64,000 bases of DNA from Belliella buryatensis. Its GTDB lineage: Bacteria > Bacteroidota > Bacteroidia > Cytophagales > Cyclobacteriaceae. The first letter of the stretch is position 1. Each line of letters begins with the position of its first letter. The notes below the pieces were generated by a model. It saw only the letters and a list, made by a program, of their open reading frames with translations, was not told where the DNA came from and made no database searches. The position numbers and the translations under genes were made by a program. Shown here piece by piece: positions 1 through 10,282 of this stretch. The stretch spans positions 1 to 64,000 of the forward strand of contig NZ_FZOK01000012.1 in NCBI RefSeq assembly GCF_900188245.1. The letters run 5' to 3'.

Positions 1-705
1 AAGTCTGGCTCAAGGAACCTAGGGTCAACGTAGCTGTAGCCTTGCCGATTACCAGCGTTCCAGTGGCGCTGCCTTCATAATTGGCATCTACAACCTTCGC
101 AACAACCGCATAGCTACCTGCATTGGTCGGTGCCATTGCTGAACCATCATACGTGAAGCTAACCGTCAGATCCACAGGATCAGTCGTCACCGTCGCAAAT
201 TTCGCAGTTCCATCATAAGTCTGGCTCAAAGAACCTAGGGTCAACGTAGCTGTAGCCTTGCCGATCACAAAGTCACCGGCAGACAATCCTGTAAGGGTCT
301 CGTAGTTATCGGTATCGTCCGGCACAAAGTCAGCCGTGACAGCATATGTTCCGGCATTGGTGTGCGCTCCGTTGACTACGTTGGCCACCGTGCCGGGCAC
401 TGAGCTTGTCCCAACTGCAACTACGGCAGTTTGTTCCGTTGCGTCGTAGGTAACGGGTGAATTGGTTATCTCCAGGCTTGCCGTCGCCGTAGCCTTGCCG
501 ATCACAAGCGTGCCACTGGCACTGCCTTCGTAATTGTCATCTTCAACCGTCCCAACAACCGCATAGCTGCCTGCATTGGTCGGTGCCGTTGCAGAACCGT
601 CATAGGTGAAGCTCACCGTCAGATCCGCAGGATCAGTCGTCGCCGTCGCAGGTTTCGCAGTTCCGTCAAAAGTCTGGTTCAGATCTGCCAAGGTAACCGT
701 CGCCG
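1..705 (-). repeat. Tandem MBG-type repeats within the giant adhesin gene
   Basis: The motif cttgccgat recurs at 41, 257 and 493, giving units of 216 and 236 bp (about 72-79 residues). Units share long identical stretches such as those around 5-50 and 221-266. Each ends with residues like GKATATL and contains SFTYDGSA and TNAGSYAV motifs, typical of MBG domains (bacterial Ig-like repeats of large adhesins). The array continues past the left edge, so copy number is unknown. Confidence 0.85.
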
Positions 706-3700
706 TAGCCTTAGTTATATCCGCACTCAACGTAGGTTGCGTCAATGTATAGTTGCCCGCATCGTCTCCCGTTAGCGTATAATTCGTGCTGATCTCAATG
801 CCTGTGCCAACCGTCGCCTGAGCAAACGTGAACACCGGATTAGCACTCAACGCTACATCATCTGGACTAACAACTCCCACCAGGCTCGCTGTACCGCTAA
901 CCGTAGCTGTCGTTTTGCCATCGTAGACCTTATTATCGCCAGTAAGACCCGTAATTGTCAGCTCTTTTGCCGCGATATCAAAGTCATTTGAGGTTGCGGA
1001 TGTGAGCCCTGAAGACGTCGCAGAGAGCGTGTAACCCGTCCCTACCTTGTTGAGGCTTAATCCACTGAACGTGGCCAAGCCGGATACCGCATTGACGGTC
1101 GCCGTGCCCGATAGCGTCTCGCTTCCGGCATTGTTGGCGATGGACAGAGTCACCGAGGAAGAATTATTAGTCACCCGGTTGCCATTTGCATCCAGAATCT
1201 CAACAGTGATTGTGCCAGTCGATTCACCAATTACCGCATTGGAAGGCTGTGCTACGAAGGCAAGGCTTGATGGTGCGCCCACTTCCACTCCGATATCAAA
1301 GGTATCTGAACCCAAATCTGCACCGCCGCTGGACCAGGTGGCCGTGAGCGTGTGTATGCCGTCGCCTACTTTGCTGTTGGTGTAGGTGAAGGTTGCACTT
1401 GAGGATCCCGATGGAACGGTGAGGGTGTAAACACCTCCAGATTCTGACACGGTTGTGCCGCCAAATACGGCAGTTGCGGACTCATCTGCACTGCTGAGCG
1501 TAAATGCAGTGTTCTGACCGACCGCTACGGCTTCGCCCAGTGCATCGACTACCGTCAAGGTGATGTCACCACTGACCGAGCCTGCTGCAACGGTTGCCGG
1601 GTCCGGACCCGTTAATACAATCGATGCCGCTTCCCCCTCACCAATAAAAAATTCAGAAAAATCTGTAAATCCAGTGGCTGTAAGACTTCCTAATCCACCG
1701 GACTGTGATCTACTGGATCCTTTCGGAGCTTTCCATTTTTTGCTTCCCGGACCAGATCCTCCAGATTCAGAGAATTTACGTACTGACAGGGTATTGAAGG
1801 TGAGTCCAGTGAGCTCCGCGTCAGGTAAGATCAGGGTCACGTCATAGGTAATATCACTGAGCGTTGCATCAGGTACCAATGACCAATAACGCGATGCTTG
1901 TTTATCGGACTTGAATCCAGATCCAGCAGGACGATTTCCAACTCCTGAACCATCTTGTACTTTCGTGGATGCAAGGATTCCCGTTCCACCGGGGATTGAT
2001 CCAGCGGAGAAGTCCAAAGTCACCGGAGCATAGGCGCCAGCGGTTCCAATAGGATACGTAAATGAAGGAGCTGACACTGTGGATGGGAATGTTCTGCGGA
2101 GGTTACCTACTACAAATCCATTGGTTCTGTCTATTGCATTTACGCCACTGTAATTGAGTTCATTTGATCCACTGACGGTTAGTTCACCTGCTGTAAGTGT
2201 GAGACTATTCACTATGCTCAAATTGCTATTAAGTGTCAGTCCACCTGCACTGTTCAGTGATAGTGATCGTAAAATATGTTCACTCGGACCTTCACCGAAT
2301 TGGATGCTTCCACTGCCTGTAATCTCAAGCTCTGAATCTTCTGATCCATGTAGCCATCCATCGTTGCCATGTTGCACAGTTCCAGCAATCGACAGGGTAT
2401 TATTTCCGATGGATATTTTACCTCCCTTGATATCCAATAAAGTGGAGACCGACATATTTCCATGCAGGGTTTGGTCTGTCATCTGTCCAACATTGTCCCA
2501 GATCAATTGTTCAAAAGCCTGATCTAACCCTTTATCCAAGCGTGAACCATCTATTCCTGTTACACGTACCGCAGATATCGATGGTGTTTCACCAGGCCGC
2601 GTCACCCAGTTTGCAACCGGAATACTACCCCCGTCGCGGGCGTGAATGTACGTTCCACCGTTAAACCTGATTGGCTTCGTTTCGTCTTCGTTGACAAAGG
2701 TACCTCCGGAGTTTTGAAGTGCACCACAGACTTCTATCCCATCAGGATTCAAATCACCAGCTGTCTGTTTGAGCGTAAGTGTATGACCAATTGGAATTTC
2801 CAGTGTACTGTTGACAATCATATTATGCAGACTCACATTCGAGTCCATCACGATGGTGATGCCACCACCCGGGATGCCAATAATTTCTTCGGGACCAAAC
2901 GTCGTTGGTACAGATCCGGCTGGAACTGTGGTCCAGTTTGTACCTCCATCTATCGATGTCTCCCAATCGACTGCGTTCCAGTTGCCGGTACTAAGACCAT
3001 TGGTTACTAGTACGTTCGGAAAAGCTCCCGTCGTGCGGGCTCTCCATAGCGTCCCATCCGTTACAACGAATGGTTCTGTCGTAAATCCTGTTAAAGTGGC
3101 TGGATTCCTACCATCGGTTACTGTTAAGGTCGCATCAGCTGGATACGTACCACTTTCTGTCCTGGACGACTGAGTAAACTTGATAAAATCAATAGTTAAC
3201 GTTGACTGTCCACTTGATAATGTTCCTCCTGAAGGGGTCACTAGCGCAGCATTGGAGATTTCATCCTCATATTGCTCAAAGGTCTTATTCGAAGTAAGCA
3301 ATATTGGAATATCTGCAGTCGCATTGGTAGAATTCCCAAAGGCATCCTGAAGTTGCACAGTGACAGTGGTACGTGGTACACCGTTGATTGGACTCGTTGG
3401 ACTCACACTGGTGATGACCAGTCGATCAGCGCTGCCAGCGGTTGCCGTAGCTGTGAAGGTTAGCGGAGATCCTGTCAGACCGGTGCTGGTTGCCGTTAAA
3501 GTGTTTGTTCCAGCCATAGCGCCCAAGGTCCAGCTCGTTACCGATGCTATACCATTGGCATCGGTCGTCACCACTGTGGTCGGATCTACCGTACCGCCGC
3601 CCGATACAACCGCAAAGGTGACCTCCACTCCGGCAACAGGGTTATCGTTGGCATCGCGTACGATCACGCTCGGAGCGGTCGCCAGCGCCGTTCCGACCGT

Positions 3701-6700
3701 AGCCGATTGGTTGTCGCCCGCGTTGATCGCGATCTGCGTGGCCGATCCTACTACCACATCGAATGCATTTGAGGTTGCGGATGTGAGCCCTGAAGACGTC
3801 GCAGAGAGCGTGTAACCCGTCCCTACCTTGTTGAGGCTTAATCCACTGAACGTGGCCAAGCCGGATACTGCATTGACGGTCACCGTGCCCGATAGTGTCC
3901 CGTTTCCGGCGTTGTTGGCAATCGACAAAGTAACCGAGGACGAATTGTTGGTCACCCGGTTGCCATTCGCATCCAGAATCTCAACTGTGATTGTGCCAGT
4001 CGATTCACCAATTACCGCATTGGAAGGCTGTGCTACGAAGGCAAGGCCTGATGGTGCCTCCGATGTAAATTCAACCGTCGCTGTGCTAGCAATTAGTACG
4101 TCAGCAAGTTTTGCGGTTAATGTAGCTGTTCCAACCGTAGTTGCGGACTTTAGCACTTGTGTGTACAGTCCGGACCCACTCGTCGTCAGTGTTCCATCCA
4201 ACGTACCCGCATCGGTCTCAAGAGTCAAGGTCTTCCCTCCCAGATCGGACGTATTATTTCCGTTCGCATCCTTGAGCTGGATCGTGATGGTTGCGGTCGA
4301 TAATCCATCGGCTGTAATGCTCGTCGGATTTGCAGTGATTGTCGACATGGAAGCATCAGCTGCGCCTGTCACTTTGAGATAAATAAGTTTTGTGTCCGAT
4401 AAGGAAGTTACCCCATCAACCATAGATCCAGAATTCCCTCCATCGTCAACAGTAAGCGTCATCGTTACTGCGCCAGTCTGAAGCGCTGAAAATACAAGCC
4501 CATCAGTGGCAGCCAGTGTGGTATTGATCTCTGCAAGTGTACCATTAATAATTACCGAAGCTGTCCCATTATTGAAAATACTGGTGACTCCTCCACTTAC
4601 TCCAGTCTTAATAGCCAATGTACTTCCTGAATCAACGGATATATCCATGCTCATTTCACCTAAGCCAGCATCTAAGTCTTCGACGCTTATTCCTGTAATA
4701 GCCAAAGTAGATCCGACTATCACTGCCAAAGGATTGGCTTCTGTCGTGACTGGAACAGTAAGCACGGGGGCATCATTTACGGGCTCTACTATGACATAAA
4801 ATGTAATTACTGAAATTTCATCATCATTTATGCCGGTCACTTCAATATCAAAGACCCGTATAACTCCCCCGTCAGGATCTTGACTGATGTTTTCATAATG
4901 CAGCGAACTTATCAATGCATTTGCTTGAGCTGCTGTGAGGTTATTGCCTGCGCTACTAAATTGAATGCTTATCAATCCACCCTGAGCACTCAGGGCGTAA
5001 GAATAAGTAAAACCACCAAGATCGAACGTTCCGGTCGCTGATGTACTGTTTAAATCTATAGAAAATGCTACTTCCGAAGAATTAATAATCAAAAGCTTCT
5101 CATTGACGCCATCCCGGATTAGTGCGGGATCAAAACTAAAAGTAAGGTTCTTAAAACTATCGGGATCTGAGAAAAAATCATTCCCCAAATGTAGGGCAAT
5201 GGGAGCTGCACCTTCCACATACAAACCATCATTATCGATGATGGTTCCTTTTACTTCCAGCTTAGCCACTTCCTGGTTTGAATCATTGACCAAAACCGCA
5301 TCACCCTCTACATCACTCAAGGTAAATGTAAAGGTTTCCAAGCCTTCACTGATATTATCATTGATCAGCTGAACCCCTACAGTCTTGCTCATCTCGGTGG
5401 GTGCAAAAATCAATTGCCCAGAGGTAAACTCAAAATCATCCAGACTTGCATTGTCATCTGAAGCAATACGAGTTATGTAATTGATAGAAAAAGCTTCTTT
5501 TGAATCTGTATTTCTGGTAATTGTAAAATTCAAAATTTCTCCTTCTTTTGCAGAAGCTGGCAATACCCTTACCTGAGGCTTGCTATTGGCATCCAAAATG
5601 GTTCCTGTAGCTTCTGATTCAAAGCTACTTATTCTGGTCAATTCATCAATGGTAAGATTGGATACATCAAGGTTGCTCAGGACTATTGTAAATTCCTCTG
5701 TACCTTCATAAGTATTGTCTGTTAGCGTCTGTATTTGGATTGTTTTGATCAAGTCATCTGTTGCAAAAGTCAAAGTACCCATCTGTCCTTCATAATCTGC
5801 AGGAGACTCGGCTGTACCGTCTATAGTAGTAAAATCAATTTGTTGGGAATTTTGGACTTTACCTGTACGAGTGACCGTAAATGTAATACTACCACCCTCG
5901 GTGGCTGATCCACCGCTGATGCTATAGATCACTACACCTTCATCGTTTTCTATGGTACCCGTGGCCCGATTCTCTCCGGGTTTTAGGATTGCACCACCAG
6001 TAGGGTTAAACAGAGAAACCGTAAAGGTCTCATCATCTTCCAAAATATCATCGTCTGTAGTCTGAACCTGAAAAGTCTTCACTTTTTCACCGGGTAGAAA
6101 AGTGAGGGTTCCTTGGGTAAAGGTAAAGTCATCATCTGATGCTGTATCTGAAAACTCAATAGAGGTCACAAAACTCACCGATTGCTCCACTTGAGCATCC
6201 CCTACCCTGGTCACTGTAAAAGTAATGGGATTACCCTCAACCGCTCCCGAAGGGGCAATTGAGAAAGCAGCAGCATCATCGTCATCTAAAATAGTCCCGG
6301 CAGCAGCACGAACGTCTATTCTAGTTCCTGTGCTTGGGTTACTCAGCTCTACGGTAAAAGTTTCATCCTGCTCAAACACAAAATCATTGATCAGGGTAAC
6401 TGTAAAGGTTTTTGAAGATTCACCATCAGCAAATTGAATTAATTCACTTTTGGCTTGAAAGTCGCTAAGAGACGCCGTATTAAGGGCATTCAGTAAGGTA
6501 GTCGCTGTAACGAATGCTGATCCGACAGCGGAAGACCTTGAAATGGTAAAGTTGATGCTACCATCGGCTTGATTTAGCCCATCCAATGACTCCAGACTTG
6601 CTCCGCCTATTATAGAAAAGGCAGGGGAATCTAAAGTTGTATTCATTGCAGTATCTACTCTATCACTACTACTTTTATATGTGGTATTATCACTAAAAAA

Positions 6701-9700
6701 AGATTCATTGATTACCAGAAGATAGGCTTCATCATCTTGTATTTCAGGAGTACCTTTATTTACCCAGAAATAAAGACCTTCGATGGTATTTCCAACAGAC
6801 TTCACTGGTCTGGAAATAACGCCATCTATCTGAATCACCAATCCATCATTAGATAGATAATACAAGGTTCCTACTACGTTATTGCCGGAAAACCGACTTG
6901 TTCCTTTTTGCACAAAAACAAAATTACTTCCCACTAAAGAGGGACTTCCTGTAGTGAAACTGTTTGTCTCTTCCTGATAAAAACCTGTACTGGAATGCGC
7001 TGCAGCGTTAACTAGCTCATAGACTTTTGGGAAGGAGATGGATACAAAAGTCTCTCCGTCCAAGGTGCTGAGCACTTGCAATCTAAAAACATCACTGACG
7101 CTGGCGCCACTAGGATCAGTAGCGGTAATCCGGATATCCAATTGATCCGTGGTACTAGGTGCTATTCCCGTAAAAGACAAGTTAGTAGGGTCAAAGACTA
7201 ACCATCCCGGTAAGGTATTCCCATCAGACAACTTAGCACGGTAAGTTAATGGATCAGCATCAGGATCAGTAAAACTGTTTAAAGGGAAGGAAAAGGAAAA
7301 GGGCAGATTGATGGAAATTTCCTTATCTGGCAAAGGTGTATTGAGAACTGGTGGAGAATTCTCGAAGATCAGGTTAATCGATGCTACAGCCTCTTCACTT
7401 TCGTCTTCCCCATCAAAAGCCTCTACCAATATCCTTCGGGGAGTCAAATTACCGGTGACTTCATTGAAGTATAAAACCCCTTTCAATATATCCTGATAGA
7501 CACCTAATGTCGCATCTCCGGAAATTTCTAAAATAATTTCACCAGTTGCAGTAATGGTATTAGAAATCGTCAGTCCATTTGCCGCTGCGGTAGCACTTGC
7601 ATTCAAGGCAAGACCTTCTTTCTCAGTACCGTCCAAGGGATTGCTCAGTACCAATTTCAGATAGGTGAGGTCATCTTCCTCTACATCGGTAATCTCTGCA
7701 TTAGGAGCGATCAATACCTCGCCATTGAGGCTTTGAAAAATAACGGTATTGTTGATCCCATTACTCAGGTTATTTAGATTTACTACAGGGGCATCGTTGA
7801 CAGGGTTGACAGTAATTGTAACAACATCTGAAGCAGTCAATCCTGTATCATCTGTAGTCAAAACTGTAAGAGATACTAATCCATTAAAGTCTTTTAAAGG
7901 CTGATAAATAGGTTGTGAATTTGTATTTCCTAAATATGAATTTAGGTCGTCAAATGTTCCTGAAAACAAAACATTCGATGTTCCGGAGCCTGAAACAGTC
8001 ACTCCATTGTCAGATGTACCCGTGATAATTCCCCGATCAACAAAAAAACGAATAGTAAAAACAGCAGTGGATGATCCATTGGGTAAATCAGGATCTGAGA
8101 AGCTAAAACCAGAAAGTTTTAAATTGTTGTCCTCATCAACTGTCGTGGGAACATTAGTAAAAACATTAGCAGGAGGACTTCCTGTTTCAACTGAGTTTAA
8201 TGCAAGTGTTACCACCTCACCTGATAAAGAAGAACTGGCTGAGGATGTGCCGCCTAAAGTGGTTAATGAAACAAGGGAGCCGTTACTCTCACCGCTTAAA
8301 CTTCTATCCCAAGCCCTAAAATCAAAAACAGTGTTTGAAGTAGAATTACTATTCCTCAATCGAATATAAATTCTAGTTTGAGGATTATTCGACAATAAAA
8401 AAGCATTTGCCGTGCCAATACTAGTATTATTTGGAAATTCCGTCCAATTTAATCCTCCATTTATTGAAAAATGATAACTTCTTATATCATTACTCGCACC
8501 CTTTAAGGCAGTAATTGCAATACCCATTTGGTTTGCTAAAGTTTCATCAGGATCAGATATTCTACCCACTGCAAAAAACTCTGAAACTGGGAAACCGGCA
8601 GCAAGACCATCTACTGGAGGAGAAGTTGAAGCTCCACCAGCAACAACAATTGAAAAAGTTGATCCCCCAGAAATCACAGGCCGATCATTGACAGGGGTGA
8701 TATTCACTACAATGTTTCTGGCCTGGCTTGTCCCTCCATCACCATCACTGATGATCAAGCTGAGCGTACGGGCCAGTACGGGATTATCTTCGTCATTGAA
8801 AAAAGTCACTGCCCGAATTACAGCTTGTGCCACAGCGGGTGTCACCAAATCACTACTGAAAAACACCCTGAGGTTGTTTCTTGCAAACCCACCCGAAATA
8901 GACCCTATGGTGGAAGACGCTGAACCTGTACCTAATTTTAGATTATTGCCTTCTCTCCATATCGCACCCACTGAATTGTTTTCCACAATCGGAAAACTCA
9001 AAATATCTCCTTCAGCCAAGCCACTGACCAGAAAAATACCAGAATTGAAATCATCAGAATCTATGTCAATCACCGTAGCATCAGGAACCAAGTCAGAAGC
9101 TGGGGCATTTTCCAAAACTGTTTTGCTCTGCATGTTTAAATCCACCACTGGGGGATCATTGACCGGAGTCACTGTAATCTCCAGGTCACGGCTGATGGTC
9201 AATGCTTTAACTCCAGCATCCATCTGCCCAAACTCACCCTGATCACTGATGAAGAATGTTAGCGTAGCAGTTCCAAAAAAATCAGGTGTGGGTGCATATA
9301 ATAGTCCGTTCAGTGCATCATTGATTGCTGTTATAGTACCAGAGAAAGTCATGGAAATATCATCGCTACCATCTCCTGTAGTAAAGGTTAACCCAGTAGT
9401 GCCACTTAAGGAAAGTTTGCCATTGGTGATGGATAGAGTTACTAACAAGTTGTTTGCATCCGGATCACCAACTGAAATGATCCTAGAGGCGAAAATCAAA
9501 TCATTGTCTTCTGCTACACTTGCAGCGGCAGGAATATTCAAGAAAGGCGGATCATTGACTGGTGTGATATGAACATTAAATTCTTCAGGAACACTTTCAG
9601 CCCCAATCCCAGGGGGACCGTCTCTAACGGTAATAGAAAGTACCCTGGAAGGAGTGGGATCATTGTCATTGTTGAAAAAAGTCAAAGACTCAAGAATGTT

Positions 9701-10282
9701 TTGAATATCTGTAGCCAAAACATCCCTAGCTGCTGGGATCGTTATATCATTATCATTTTCATCTTTCACTACCTGATCATCGATCAATGTAATGGTAAAT
9801 GAAGCGCCATTAACTCCCCCTGATATGAAACCTATCACTGTGGAAGTCCCATTTCCATTACCTCGCATGACCTGAGAGCCATTACGCCAGATTTTCCCCT
9901 CATCATGATTGATGACCCCGGATATGCTGATCACATCCTTAGGGTCGAGACCAGCCACTTTAATTTCCCCACCTTTGAAAGAAGCACTCCCTCCTACCGA
10001 AGCCGAACCTCCATCCAGTAAATTGGAAACGGCAGCATTTTCCAAGATAGTTTTCGATTTTTTGGAAAGACTTAGAGTAGGTACAGAGAAATTTTTTGAA
10101 TTAATTAAATCATGATCTATGGATATACTAACTGTAGAAGTTATATCGCCTTCCGATGCAAAAGTAAAATTCGAATTTGTAAAAAGTAATAAACAAGAGA
10201 GACTAATGATAATTAACAAGGAGGATGACTGCATATAAAAATAAGCTCTGTCAAACAATTTAATACAACCACCTATATTCAT
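1..10282 (-). CDS. Giant multidomain surface adhesin-like protein (N-terminal part, truncated by window)
   Basis: One open frame of 3427 codons was found from the ATG at 10282 to the left edge; the frame was checked at several separate points and no stop was seen. A hydrophobic signal segment lies at about residues 17-42 (Met17 at 10234 is an alternative start, but the longer form supplies basic residues before the hydrophobic core). In order: cadherin-like modules with PVNDPP/PVNDAP linkers (near residues 242, 370, 530, 822), a dystroglycan-type cadherin module (about 970-1065), about five Calx-beta modules (about 1210-1680), another cadherin-like module (about 1835), invasin/filamin-type Ig modules (about 1970-2285), a middle region of unclear fold (about 2405-2880), a second Ig copy, then YDG/MBG repeats up to the edge. 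Likely an exported, cell-surface or secreted adhesin; a C-terminal sorting domain, expected outside the window, would decide T9SS export. The function itself is inferred. Confidence 0.9.
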   Translation of the reverse strand, partial: MNIGGCIKLFDRAYFYMQSSSLLIIISLSCLLLFTNSNFTFASEGDITSTVSISIDHDLINSKNFSVPTLSLSKKSKTILENAAVSNLLDGGSASVGGSASFKGGEIKVAGLDPKDVISISGVINHDEGKIWRNGSQVMRGNGNGTSTVIGFISGGVNGASFTITLIDDQVVKDENDNDITIPAARDVLATDIQNILESLTFFNNDNDPTPSRVLSITVRDGPPGIGAESVPEEFNVHITPVNDPPFLNIPAAASVAEDNDLIFASRIISVGDPDANNLLVTLSITNGKLSLSGTTGLTFTTGDGSDDISMTFSGTITAINDALNGLLYAPTPDFFGTATLTFFISDQGEFGQMDAGVKALTISRDLEITVTPVNDPPVVDLNMQSKTVLENAPASDLVPDATVIDIDSDDFNSGIFLVSGLAEGDILSFPIVENNSVGAIWREGNNLKLGTGSASSTIGSISGGFARNNLRVFFSSDLVTPAVAQAVIRAVTFFNDEDNPVLARTLSLIISDGDGGTSQARNIVVNITPVNDRPVISGGSTFSIVVAGGASTSPPVDGLAAGFPVSEFFAVGRISDPDETLANQMGIAITALKGASNDIRSYHFSINGGLNWTEFPNNTSIGTANAFLLSNNPQTRIYIRLRNSNSTSNTVFDFRAWDRSLSGESNGSLVSLTTLGGTSSASSSLSGEVVTLALNSVETGSPPANVFTNVPTTVDEDNNLKLSGFSFSDPDLPNGSSTAVFTIRFFVDRGIITGTSDNGVTVSGSGTSNVLFSGTFDDLNSYLGNTNSQPIYQPLKDFNGLVSLTVLTTDDTGLTASDVVTITVNPVNDAPVVNLNNLSNGINNTVIFQSLNGEVLIAPNAEITDVEEDDLTYLKLVLSNPLDGTEKEGLALNASATAAANGLTISNTITATGEIILEISGDATLGVYQDILKGVLYFNEVTGNLTPRRILVEAFDGEDESEEAVASINLIFENSPPVLNTPLPDKEISINLPFSFSFPLNSFTDPDADPLTYRAKLSDGNTLPGWLVFDPTNLSFTGIAPSTTDQLDIRITATDPSGASVSDVFRLQVLSTLDGETFVSISFPKVYELVNAAAHSSTGFYQEETNSFTTGSPSLVGSNFVFVQKGTSRFSGNNVVGTLYYLSNDGLVIQIDGVISRPVKSVGNTIEGLYFWVNKGTPEIQDDEAYLLVINESFFSDNTTYKSSSDRVDTAMNTTLDSPAFSIIGGASLESLDGLNQADGSINFTISRSSAVGSAFVTATTLLNALNTASLSDFQAKSELIQFADGESSKTFTVTLINDFVFEQDETFTVELSNPSTGTRIDVRAAAGTILDDDDAAAFSIAPSGAVEGNPITFTVTRVGDAQVEQSVSFVTSIEFSDTASDDDFTFTQGTLTFLPGEKVKTFQVQTTDDDILEDDETFTVSLFNPTGGAILKPGENRATGTIENDEGVVIYSISGGSATEGGSITFTVTRTGKVQNSQQIDFTTIDGTAESPADYEGQMGTLTFATDDLIKTIQIQTLTDNTYEGTEEFTIVLSNLDVSNLTIDELTRISSFESEATGTILDANSKPQVRVLPASAKEGEILNFTITRNTDSKEAFSINYITRIASDDNASLDDFEFTSGQLIFAPTEMSKTVGVQLINDNISEGLETFTFTLSDVEGDAVLVNDSNQEVAKLEVKGTIIDNDGLYVEGAAPIALHLGNDFFSDPDSFKNLTFSFDPALIRDGVNEKLLIINSSEVAFSIDLNSTSATGTFDLGGFTYSYALSAQGGLISIQFSSAGNNLTAAQANALISSLHYENISQDPDGGVIRVFDIEVTGINDDEISVITFYVIVEPVNDAPVLTVPVTTEANPLAVIVGSTLAITGISVEDLDAGLGEMSMDISVDSGSTLAIKTGVSGGVTSIFNNGTASVIINGTLAEINTTLAATDGLVFSALQTGAVTMTLTVDDGGNSGSMVDGVTSLSDTKLIYLKVTGAADASMSTITANPTSITADGLSTATITIQLKDANGNNTSDLGGKTLTLETDAGTLDGTLTTSGSGLYTQVLKSATTVGTATLTAKLADVLIASTATVEFTSEAPSGLAFVAQPSNAVIGESTGTITVEILDANGNRVTNNSSSVTLSIANNAGNGTLSGTVTVNAVSGLATFSGLSLNKVGTGYTLSATSSGLTSATSNAFDVVVGSATQIAINAGDNQSATVGTALATAPSVIVRDANDNPVAGVEVTFAVVSGGGTVDPTTVVTTDANGIASVTSWTLGAMAGTNTLTATSTGLTGSPLTFTATATAGSADRLVITSVSPTSPINGVPRTTVTVQLQDAFGNSTNATADIPILLTSNKTFEQYEDEISNAALVTPSGGTLSSGQSTLTIDFIKFTQSSRTESGTYPADATLTVTDGRNPATLTGFTTEPFVVTDGTLWRARTTGAFPNVLVTNGLSTGNWNAVDWETSIDGGTNWTTVPAGSVPTTFGPEEIIGIPGGGITIVMDSNVSLHNMIVNSTLEIPIGHTLTLKQTAGDLNPDGIEVCGALQNSGGTFVNEDETKPIRFNGGTYIHARDGGSIPVANWVTRPGETPSISAVRVTGIDGSRLDKGLDQAFEQLIWDNVGQMTDQTLHGNMSVSTLLDIKGGKISIGNNTLSIAGTVQHGNDGWLHGSEDSELEITGSGSIQFGEGPSEHILRSLSLNSAGGLTLNSNLSIVNSLTLTAGELTVSGSNELNYSGVNAIDRTNGFVVGNLRRTFPSTVSAPSFTYPIGTAGAYAPVTLDFSAGSIPGGTGILASTKVQDGSGVGNRPAGSGFKSDKQASRYWSLVPDATLSDITYDVTLILPDAELTGLTFNTLSVRKFSESGGSGPGSKKWKAPKGSSRSQSGGLGSLTATGFTDFSEFFIGEGEAASIVLTGPDPATVAAGSVSGDITLTVVDALGEAVAVGQNTAFTLSSADESATAVFGGTTVSESGGVYTLTVPSGSSSATFTYTNSKVGDGIHTLTATWSSGGADLGSDTFDIGVEVGAPSSLAFVAQPSNAVIGESTGTITVEILDANGNRVTNNSSSVTLSIANNAGSETLSGTATVNAVSGLATFSGLSLNKVGTGYTLSATSSGLTSATSNDFDIAAKELTITGLTGDNKVYDGKTTATVSGTASLVGVVSPDDVALSANPVFTFAQATVGTGIEISTNYTLTGDDAGNYTLTQPTLSADITKATATVTLADLNQTFDGTAKPATATTDPADLTVSFTYDGSATAPTNAGSYAVVGTVEDDNYEGSASGTLVIGKATATASLEITNSPVTYDATEQTAVVAVGTSSVPGTVANVVNGAHTNAGTYAVTADFVPDDTDNYETLTGLSAGDFVIGKATATLTLGSLSQTYDGTAKFATVTTDPVDLTVSFTYDGSAMAPTNAGSYAVVAKVVDANYEGSATGTLVIGKATATLTLGSLSQT
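985..1276 (-). repeat. Copy A of a 292-bp internal duplication (Ig-like module)
   Basis: Near-identical to 3766-4057 at a constant offset of 2781 bp (927 codons), with no indel seen. Differences are scattered and mostly synonymous in the adhesin frame. It encodes about 97 residues of an Ig-like module with SLAFVAQPSN near its start and GTGYTLSATS near its end. Confidence 0.9.
3766..4057 (-). repeat. Copy B of a 292-bp internal duplication (Ig-like module)
   Basis: Partner of 985-1276. Same frame, same length, scattered single-base differences. The two copies are separated by other Ig modules and the middle region, so this is a distal and not a tandem duplication. Confidence 0.9.

Noticed and set aside
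2254-2463. A 69-codon minus-strand frame
   Set aside because: It is in a different frame from the adhesin, fully inside it, and has no family-like features.
1047-10115. Many plus-strand open frames of 60-184 codons inside the adhesin gene
   Set aside because: They lie opposite the continuous adhesin frame, are Ser/Pro/Val-rich antisense readings of repeat modules, and two of them are near-identical only because the underlying module is duplicated.
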